A stretch of 64,000 nt of DNA from Paenibacillus woosongensis (lineage in GTDB: Bacteria; Bacillota; Bacilli; Paenibacillales; Paenibacillaceae), in contig NZ_CP126084.1 in assembly GCF_030122845.1 (NCBI RefSeq), positions 4,860,501 through 4,924,500 of the forward strand, given 5' to 3'. The stretch's first letter is position 1. Each line of letters opens with the position of its first letter. Made by a program: the position numbers and the translations under genes. The notes under the pieces were generated by a model, which was not told where the DNA came from, made no database searches, and saw nothing but the letters and a program-made list of their open reading frames with translations. Positions 58,347-64,000 of this stretch are shown in pieces.

Positions 58347-58986
58347 ATGTATACCGTCTTTGTAGCGGGAGCGCACGGAAGAACAGGTCGTCACATCGTT
58401 AAAGCGCTTCGAAGAGAAAATTATGAAGTCAGGGGTCTGGTACGCAATGAATCTCAGCGGGATCACTTGCAGGAATGGGGGGCACAGCCGTATGTCGGTG
58501 ATTTGAGAACCGTGTTCTCGGAAGGAATCGATGGGGCGGACGCCGTCATTTGCGCGGTTGGCGCGGGAGATAAGGGAGACCCGGAGGAAATTGACCATCT
58601 CGGAACCGTTCGATTGATCGAGCAATCCGCCTTGCTGGGCGTTAAGCGCTTCATTCTAATCAGCTCGATGGGAACGCTGGAGCCGGAACGCATGCCGAAA
58701 ATTTTGAAGCCGTATTTATTAGCCAAACGCCGGGCCGAAAAAGTACTGGAGGAAAGCACGTTATGTCATACGATTATACGTCCGGGAGGTCTGACCGATG
58801 ATTTGCCTCTAGGCAAAGTACAAAGTATCCATTCGCGATGGGTTCACACATTCCGGATTTATCTCTCGAAAAGACGTGGCCGAGGCGGCGGTTCTTGCCT
58901 TAAAGCTTCCTGAGACGGAGTATGCCGCCTTTAATTTGATTGCAGGGGAGACCCCGCTAGTCCAAGCTTTGCAGTCGCTAAAGTAA
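58347..58986 (+). pseudogene. NAD(P)-binding (SDR_a5/YwnB-YhfK-like) protein, frameshifted
   Basis: An atypical short-chain dehydrogenase-like protein with VFVAGAHGRTGRHIVKAL and FILISSMGTLEPERMP, translated from ATG 58347 (CGGAGGACTGCCC upstream). After KVQS the frame is lost. The expected C-terminus, GFISRKDVAEAAVLAL and FNLIAGETPLVQALQSLK, is in another frame and ends at 58986. The break lies near 58828-58850 and needs one base fewer or two more, so unlike the spoIIR breaks it is not clearly a homopolymer undercall. The NADH oxidase lies divergently upstream. Confidence 0.75.
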
Positions 58987-59003
58987 TCGCTAATCACTCA
59001 CAA

Positions 59004-59027
59004 AAGCCGCCCTGACCCGGGCGGCTT
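59004..59027. terminator. terminator between converging SDR and FhuF-like genes
   Basis: AAGCCGCCC/GGGCGGCTT stem with a 6-base loop overlaps the FhuF-like stop. On the minus strand the T-run is TTTTG, on the plus strand ATTTC. It can serve both genes. Confidence 0.65.
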
Positions 59028-59838
59028 ATTTCTTGCTGGACTCCATTTGTCTCTGCATTAGCTGGCTCCGCTTCTCTTCCCTCTGCTGCTTGGTCAGCTT
59101 AGGGCAAGTGTAACAATAGCCTAAATCAGTCTTCGTACGGTAAGCTAGGCAGCAGGTCGGTTTCAAAGGCATCATCTCGCCGGGCGAATAAGGATGATCT
59201 ACCAGGATTTCCTTAACCGCAAACGGATTGCGCTTGACACCAAACCACTCCGCGGACATTTCCTTGACAGATTCATGATCCGCCCATAGCCGCTCACGCT
59301 GCTCCGCAGTGTCCAGCCTATTGGCTAATTGCTTGATATAATAAGCAATTCCGAGCGGCAGCTGTCCCCAGAGCTGCGTAACCGGCAGCTTGGACACGCC
59401 GGCTACCGTTTCCATCACCGGCCGCAAGGTTTCCTGGTAGAAGCTGCCCAGCCGCTGCTCCTGCCAGACGCTAGCTTCGCCTTCCGGCGATGCTGACTCC
59501 GTATCGTCCCGCAGCACGAAGAAGATCGTCGGAAATTGCTGAACCCGAACGATCTGCAGCGTCAAATTATCCAACCGAAAATTTAACTGCGAGCTCGTCA
59601 ATGACGCCATATAATGCAGCGCTGTACAAAGGACCCGCCAGCTTGCCGCAAAATACGTCGCCGCAACCTGAATATCAAGCCCTTTAATCTCGGATTGGTA
59701 CAGGGTCAAAAACTGCTCGATCTGCTGCCGATCCAGGAGCTCTTGTCCCTCAACCGTATAAATGGCCTGCTCTCTGAAGCTGCGTACCACGTGACAATGC
59801 TGTTCTAAGAATTGATAATCGATAGCCAACCGCTGCAT
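59026..59838 (-). CDS. FhuF-like ferric siderophore reductase
   Basis: A 270-residue protein ending in the CC-x10-C-x2-C motif (TCCLAYRTKTDLGYCYTC) that binds a [2Fe-2S] cluster in FhuF. The family reduces ferric siderophores inside the cell to release iron. ATG 59838 follows AGGAGGATCAT; the earlier in-frame ATG has no site. It follows the FecE/FhuC-type ATPase by 48 bases and shares its Fur-controlled promoter. Confidence 0.85.
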   Translation of the reverse strand: MQRLAIDYQFLEQHCHVVRSFREQAIYTVEGQELLDRQQIEQFLTLYQSEIKGLDIQVAATYFAASWRVLCTALHYMASLTSSQLNFRLDNLTLQIVRVQQFPTIFFVLRDDTESASPEGEASVWQEQRLGSFYQETLRPVMETVAGVSKLPVTQLWGQLPLGIAYYIKQLANRLDTAEQRERLWADHESVKEMSAEWFGVKRNPFAVKEILVDHPYSPGEMMPLKPTCCLAYRTKTDLGYCYTCPKLTKQQREEKRSQLMQRQMESSKK

Positions 59839-59886
59839 ATGATCCTCCTGCTTTTCTCTCTCCAAGCCTCTTGAATGCCCCGTTAC

Positions 59887-60750
59887 TTAACGAAGTGCTG
59901 CCACCTTGTCGCTGGCACCTGTAAGCACACTGTTCTTCGGAAGCTGTCCCTTGCTCTCTGCTACGCGATACAGCTCATACGGAAGGCACAGCGGTACTCC
60001 GCTCCGCGGATCCGTCACAATATCCGCCTCAATGCCGAATACTTCACGCAGGACGGAAGAGGTGACCACTTCGGCCGGCGCTCCCTCGGCGATGGCTTGC
60101 CCCTTCTTAATGGCAATCATATGGTGAGCATACCTTGCGGCATGGTTCAAGTCATGCACGACCATAACGATGGTGCGGCTGGATTCCGCGTTCAACTGCT
60201 CCAGCAGCTGCAGCACCTCCAGCTGGTGCGCCATATCCAGGAAGGTCGTCGGCTCATCCAGAAATAGAATATCCGTCTCCTGTGCCAGCGCCATGGCGAT
60301 CCAGGCCCGCTGCCGCTGTCCTCCGGACAACTGCTCAAGCGCCCGATCTGCAAACTCGTTCATGCCCGTAGCATCAATCGCCCAATCGACGATTTTCCGG
60401 TCCTCAGACTTCAGACTTCCGAACCCCTTCTGATGCGGAAAGCGGCCGTAAGATACAAGCTCATAGACCGTAAGCCCGTCGGGGGCCGTCGGATTCTGGG
60501 GCAGAATGGCCAGCTGCTTGGCCACTTCCCGGGTCGACTGCTTATGAATGGATTTCCCGTTCAACAGCACCGTTCCGGATTTAGGCTGCAGGATGCGGGC
60601 CATCGTTTTCAGTACTGTCGATTTCCCCGAACCGTTCGCCCCGACAAGGGCGGTTATTTTCCCTTTAGGAATGCTGATATTCAAGTCTTCTACAATGAGA
60701 CGGTCTCCATAAGCGATATTTAAATGGGATGTATTCAATCCGATCATCAT
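59887..60750 (-). CDS. iron-siderophore ABC transporter ATP-binding protein (FecE/FhuC-like)
   Basis: A 287-residue ATPase. Walker A is GANGSGKST (about 37-45), the signature [15 protein letters not shown], and Walker [13 protein letters not shown]. The order and length match the ferrichrome/iron-dicitrate class (Bacillus YusV). No permease gene is adjacent, so it may work with distant permeases. A Fur box lies in its promoter. The FhuF-like gene follows. Confidence 0.9.
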   Translation of the reverse strand: MMIGLNTSHLNIAYGDRLIVEDLNISIPKGKITALVGANGSGKSTVLKTMARILQPKSGTVLLNGKSIHKQSTREVAKQLAILPQNPTAPDGLTVYELVSYGRFPHQKGFGSLKSEDRKIVDWAIDATGMNEFADRALEQLSGGQRQRAWIAMALAQETDILFLDEPTTFLDMAHQLEVLQLLEQLNAESSRTIVMVVHDLNHAARYAHHMIAIKKGQAIAEGAPAEVVTSSVLREVFGIEADIVTDPRSGVPLCLPYELYRVAESKGQLPKNSVLTGASDKVAALR

Positions 60751-60831
60751 GATCTCCCTTTCCGCAATACGACATATTGATTATATGTGAACACAACGCG
60801 TCCATTATCTAACAAAAGATCCTCTGTTCTA

Positions 60832-60861
60832 AAGATACTGATAATCATTATCAGTTGTCAA
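60832..60861 (-). promoter_or_regulatory. promoter with embedded Fur box
   Basis: On the minus strand TTGACA (60861-60856) and TATCTT (60837-60832) are 18 bases apart. Between them is TGATAAT-C-ATTATCA (60839-60853), an exact 7-1-7 palindrome of the Bacillus Fur consensus. Iron-loaded Fur would block this promoter. It controls the FecE/FhuC-like ATPase and the FhuF-like reductase. Confidence 0.85.
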
Positions 60862-60895
60862 TAGAAAAAGGTGATTTCCATAAGGAAACCACCTT
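60862..60895 (-). terminator. Rho-independent terminator of the DUF3243 gene
   Basis: AAGGTGGTTTCC/GGAAATCACCTT stem (one mismatch) with a TTAT loop, followed by TTTTTC on the minus strand, 20 bases after the DUF3243 stop. Confidence 0.8.
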
Positions 60896-60914
60896 CACTT
60901 AAACTCATTTCATC

Positions 60915-61259
60915 TTACTGTGTTGTTCTAACAAGCCTGACCAGAATATGGGCCAAAGCATGGCGATGCTCCTGCTCCCCGGCTTTCCACAGCTCTTGCA
61001 GTAGCTTCTCTTCCCGATTGCGCGGCTCCTCGTTAGCGGCCAGGTAATCGCCGATCTTCTCCGCCGCCTTCGCCATCATCTCTTCGCTAAGCCCTATGCT
61101 CTGAGCTACCTCGATCCGCCCTCCCAAATAACGTTTAAAGGCATCGAAACTCTCGAGGATATCTTCCTTCCGTTCCCCATCCATACGCCTAAGCGCATCA
61201 TTCACTTTATTCAGCGCCATCTCGCCTTCTTTGTTGACTACATGATTATGCTCGGACAT
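60915..61259 (-). CDS. DUF3243 protein
   Basis: A 114-residue helical, charged protein. The core matches DUF3243 (Bacillus YmfJ): SFDAFKRYLGGRIEVAQSIG, IGDYLAANEEPRN and LLQELWKAGEQEHRHALAHI. A 25-residue N-terminal extension is present. Function unknown. The ATG follows TAAGGAGGCGTAGGGAC. It has its own terminator. Confidence 0.88.
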   Translation of the reverse strand: MSEHNHVVNKEGEMALNKVNDALRRMDGERKEDILESFDAFKRYLGGRIEVAQSIGLSEEMMAKAAEKIGDYLAANEEPRNREEKLLQELWKAGEQEHRHALAHILVRLVRTTQ

Positions 61260-61345
61260 GTCCCTACGCCTCCTTAAAGTTTAGTTGGAGTTCGTAACTA
61301 CATAACCCGGCTGGCAGCGAGATGAATCATTCCGACTGGCAAAAG

Positions 61346-62203
61346 CTATGGAGTTCCGGATACCGGAACAGCATCATAATATTCTTCCAAGGTAATGTCC
61401 CGTTCAAAAATATCCGCGGCGATTTCCTTGCCGACATAGCGTAAATGCCAAGGCTCATACTTATAGCCTGTAATGGCCTCTTTCCCTTCAGGATAACGGA
61501 TGATAAAGCCGTATTCCGCGGAATGCTGGGCAAGCCACTCGGCCTCCTTCGTTCCTCCAAAGCAATCCTCCGCAGCGCACTTCCCGTCGCTCCCCGAGAC
61601 GTCGATCGCAAGCCCGGTCTCATGCTCGCTATGCCCTGGAACCGCGCTGTATGTCTTGGCCTTCTCTTCTCCGTCTCTTGCTACATAACGATTGAACAAA
61701 GACGTTTGCGTACTGTGAGACCGGTAGGCTGATACGCCAGCCAAATAAATGCCGTCCCGCTCGGCTCCGGCGAACATTTCCTCCAGCGCCTTGGCAGCTT
61801 CGCTGCGCATCATCCGCTTCTCAATCTTCTCCTTGAACGTAAACCGTACATCCGGATAGACCAAATCGGACGGCTCATAATCTTCAGGTAAAGCCAGCTC
61901 TTTATTAACAAGCACAGCAATGCTGTGAGGATCGGCGGCAGCCGCCTTGTCGACCGCTGAGGAGCCTTCCTGCGGATTGTTAGCCGCTGGCGCCTGCTCC
62001 GAGTCGGAAGCGGTTCCCTGACCAGAGCTTTCTCCAGCAGCATTGCCCTGCCCTTCGTTCCCATTTGACGGGTTAGCACCCGGTTGGGACACTGCGGCCG
62101 AATTATCCGGCTGCGGTGGCGTATCCTCCTTACCGCAAGCCGTTATGGCGATTGCAGCCAGTATGCAAATCAACAAGATCGATAAGATCCTTCTCTCTTT
62201 CAC
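61346..62203 (-). CDS. VanY-type D-alanyl-D-alanine carboxypeptidase lipoprotein
   Basis: A 285-residue extracellular Zn-peptidase. The lipobox is AITACGK. A low-complexity Ser/Gly/Gln/Ala linker (about 30-85) precedes the domain. Zinc-site motifs are PGHSEHETGLAIDVSG and EPWHLRYVG, with SAYRSHSTQ before them. It trims the last D-Ala from peptidoglycan stems. The start is a GTG at 62203, preceded by GGGGGAGAGG. No resistance genes are near, so a cell-wall role is likelier than vancomycin resistance. Confidence 0.9.
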   Translation of the reverse strand: MKERRILSILLICILAAIAITACGKEDTPPQPDNSAAVSQPGANPSNGNEGQGNAAGESSGQGTASDSEQAPAANNPQEGSSAVDKAAAADPHSIAVLVNKELALPEDYEPSDLVYPDVRFTFKEKIEKRMMRSEAAKALEEMFAGAERDGIYLAGVSAYRSHSTQTSLFNRYVARDGEEKAKTYSAVPGHSEHETGLAIDVSGSDGKCAAEDCFGGTKEAEWLAQHSAEYGFIIRYPEGKEAITGYKYEPWHLRYVGKEIAADIFERDITLEEYYDAVPVSGTP

Positions 62204-62311
62204 TTTGCCCTCTCCCCCTAACCTCTTCCCCTCAAGGACGAGGCATTATTTCTATGTTTAAAACGTATTTTAGCCACACTTTGTTGCGTTTCAACATCAA
62301 GCCGACTGTAT

Positions 62312-63712
62312 TTACCGCCCCCGGCGCCCTCCCCGTTCCGATCTGCCGCGCCGGCCGCCGCTGTCGCTGCGGGAGGCGTGTCCGCTTCTCGTATTAGATG
62401 GCTTAGCGCCCCTAGCCTGGGTGGACCGGGTGGATTGACGTTCACGGCTGCCCTTCCCGCTGCCTTGGCCGCGGCGCCCTTCGCCTGCTCTTCCGCCTGC
62501 CGGCTTCCTGCCTTCAGGCCGTCTTCCTTTTCCGGCGGAATCCTTGGATTCCCGACTGCCTGCCGTATCCCGGCTCACAGAAGCTGCTGTTTCGCTCTTC
62601 TCCTGACGGCGCCGTTCCAGCTTCATCCCTATGCCCCGTTCAATATGGCGCAGTGCATCGATATCTCGCGGAGAAGCAAAGGTTATCGCCACCCCTTTCC
62701 CGCCAGCCCGGCCCGTACGGCCGATCCGGTGGATGTAGCTGTCCACATCCTGCGGAATATCATAATTAAACACATGGGTTACGCCTTCAACATCGATGCC
62801 TCTGGCCGCTACATCGGTAGCAACGAGCAGCTCCAGTTTCGCATCGCGGAATGCGCGCATCACCTGCTCCCGTTTGGATTGGGATAAATCCCCGTGCAGC
62901 TCGTCGGAGGCAAACCCGGCCTCCTGCAAAGCTTCGTTCAGCTTGCTCGCACGCCGCTTCGTCCGGCAGAAGATGACCGCCAGATAAGGGCGATGGGTGC
63001 GGATGAGCTCGATCAAAGCCCCCTGCTTGCCACGGTCCGTGCATTCCACGAGAATTTGGCGGATACTGTCCAGCGTGACACGGGAGGTCTCTGCGATGCG
63101 GATATCCCGCGGCCGGTCCATGTATGACCGGGCAAGCCGCTTGACATTGTCCGGCATCGTCGCGGAAAACAGCATGGTCTGGCGGTTTTTCGGTACCATA
63201 TGAATAATCGCCTCTACTTCGGCCAGGAAGCCCATATGCAGCATCTGGTCCGCTTCATCGAGCACGAGCATGCGTACAGCACCCAGCGTCAGCGAACCGC
63301 GGCGCAAATGATCCAGCAATCGGCCCGGTGTACCGATGACCAGTTGGGTGCCATTGTGCAATTTGCGAAGCTGCCGCTCCACATCTTGTCCTCCATACGC
63401 AGCGAGAATCGATATCCCCTCGCGGGCAGCAGCCAGCTTGCGCGCCTCCGCCGTAATTTGAATGGCCAATTCCCGGGTTGGCGTGATGATCAGCGCCTGT
63501 GGGTCAGGGCGATCCGCCTTCAGCTTGTCCATGATCGGCAGCAGGAATGCCAGCGTCTTCCCTGTTCCCGTCTGGGCCTGGACAATCGCGTCCTCCCCTG
63601 CCAGCAGGACAGGAATAGCCTCCTCCTGTACTGGTGTCGGAGTGCTGATGCCATGATGTTGTAGCGTTCGAATAAGCTCAGGCGAAATGCCCCATTGATC
63701 GAAAGTCGTCAA
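62312..63712 (-). CDS. DEAD-box ATP-dependent RNA helicase
   Basis: A 466-residue helicase. The two RecA-like domains hold AQTGTGKT (46-53), PTRELA, TPGRLLDHL, DEAD, SAT and HRIGRTGRAG. The last 95 or so residues form a basic Arg/Gly/Ser-rich tail typical of RNA-binding extensions. The start is a TTG at 63712, 6 bases after GAGGTGG. It could be CshA-like or another paralog; the tail does not settle which. Confidence 0.93.
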   Translation of the reverse strand: MTTFDQWGISPELIRTLQHHGISTPTPVQEEAIPVLLAGEDAIVQAQTGTGKTLAFLLPIMDKLKADRPDPQALIITPTRELAIQITAEARKLAAAREGISILAAYGGQDVERQLRKLHNGTQLVIGTPGRLLDHLRRGSLTLGAVRMLVLDEADQMLHMGFLAEVEAIIHMVPKNRQTMLFSATMPDNVKRLARSYMDRPRDIRIAETSRVTLDSIRQILVECTDRGKQGALIELIRTHRPYLAVIFCRTKRRASKLNEALQEAGFASDELHGDLSQSKREQVMRAFRDAKLELLVATDVAARGIDVEGVTHVFNYDIPQDVDSYIHRIGRTGRAGGKGVAITFASPRDIDALRHIERGIGMKLERRRQEKSETAASVSRDTAGSRESKDSAGKGRRPEGRKPAGGRAGEGRRGQGSGKGSRERQSTRSTQARGAKPSNTRSGHASRSDSGGRRGRSERGGRRGR

Positions 63713-63767
63713 ATATATCCACCTCGTTATTTAGTATCCTGCTTTGTTTCAGGTTTTCCCTGCTTTA

Positions 63768-63810
63768 AAAAAGGCCGAACCCGCATCCAATCAGCGTTCC
63801 GGCCTTTTGT
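63768..63810 (-). terminator. Rho-independent terminator of the ThuA-like gene
   Basis: On the minus strand AAAAGGCCGGAAC pairs with GTTCGGCCTTTT (one bulge) around a 17-base loop, then TTTAAAG. It lies between the ThuA-like stop and the helicase start. Confidence 0.75.
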
Positions 63811-63867
63811 AGAAGGTTGTTTTGGTTCCGTGATTCAACGCGGTATAAAGCCGCGCTTCAAATCCGC

Positions 63868-64000
63868 TTAGCCCGGCGACCTTGCCGCCCACTTCGCTGC
63901 CTGCAGCACGAGCTTGCGATACTCTGGATGCTGGAACACAGCCTGATCGCGTCCTGGAAGAAGATAGACTACACGGCCAAGCCCATAGCTATGCGCCCAA
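63868..64000 (-). CDS. ThuA-like domain protein, 3' end only
   Basis: The last 44 codons read WAHSYGLGRVVYLLPGRDQA, then VFQHPEYRKLVLQAAKWA and a stop at 63870-63868. This is the C-terminal end of ThuA-like (trehalose utilisation) proteins with the YGLGRV and HPEYRKL pattern. The start lies beyond the window. The exact substrate is unknown. Confidence 0.8.
   Translation of the reverse strand, partial: WAHSYGLGRVVYLLPGRDQAVFQHPEYRKLVLQAAKWAARSPG

Noticed and set aside
61346..62203. Vancomycin-resistance locus
   Set aside because: The VanY-type protein stands alone, without vanH, vanA, vanX or a VanRS pair; a cell-wall role is more likely.

Overview
The window reads as chromosome of a spore-forming Firmicute of the Paenibacillus type. 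Evidence: moderate GC, strong AGGAGG-type ribosome binding sites, many TTG and GTG starts, the spoIIR-ywl-glyA-upp-atp order known from Bacillus, a YesM/YesN-controlled sugar cluster, a glutaminyl-tRNA synthetase, and short intergenic modules with the core AACGGAC...TCCGCTATT. Most genes lie on the minus strand, so operons run from high to low coordinates. Functions come from family recognition without a database search.

Right-to-left within 1-19.4 kb (housekeeping): prfA-prmC, then a frameshifted SEDS (RodA-like) gene, a frameshifted spoIIR, ywlC (Sua5), a DUF72 gene, mntP, ywlE (protein-arginine phosphatase), ywlG, glyA, upp, mnaA, and the ATP synthase operon atpZ-I-B-E-F-H-A-G-D-C, with atpC cut by the window edge. 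rpiB, which sits between ywlE and ywlG in Bacillus, is absent.

19.7-27.5 kb: a minus-strand cluster of a PhnP-like metallo-beta-lactamase hydrolase, a Cof-type HAD phosphatase, a three-gene ABC importer of the Fe3+/2-aminoethylphosphonate class and a second HAD phosphatase, with a divergent SorC-type regulator. I infer uptake and dephosphorylation of a phosphorylated compound. This is the best candidate for an undescribed system here.

27.5-42.5 kb: an intergenic repeat cluster, ychF, a three-gene ECF vitamin/metal-type importer (UPF0397 S component, fused double ATPase, T component), fni, cls, a TorD-family chaperone, mobA, an MFS permease, a LacI regulator, a DUF378 gene, a second repeat cluster with a strand-asymmetric low-complexity tract, and glnS.

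42.6-64 kb: DUF2164, GNAT, MFS, a molybdopterin oxidoreductase, YesN/YesM regulators next to a glucuronide-type ABC importer plus GH2 beta-glucuronidase, a formate/nitrite channel, an NADH oxidase with three Fnr/Rex-like operators, a broken NAD(P)-binding gene, a Fur-controlled siderophore ATPase/FhuF pair, DUF3243, a VanY-type carboxypeptidase, a DEAD-box helicase and the end of a ThuA-like gene.

At least four of the five reading-frame breaks seen fall in mononucleotide runs between 15.1 and 15.95 kb, each short by one base. That points to consensus errors at least as strongly as to gene decay.
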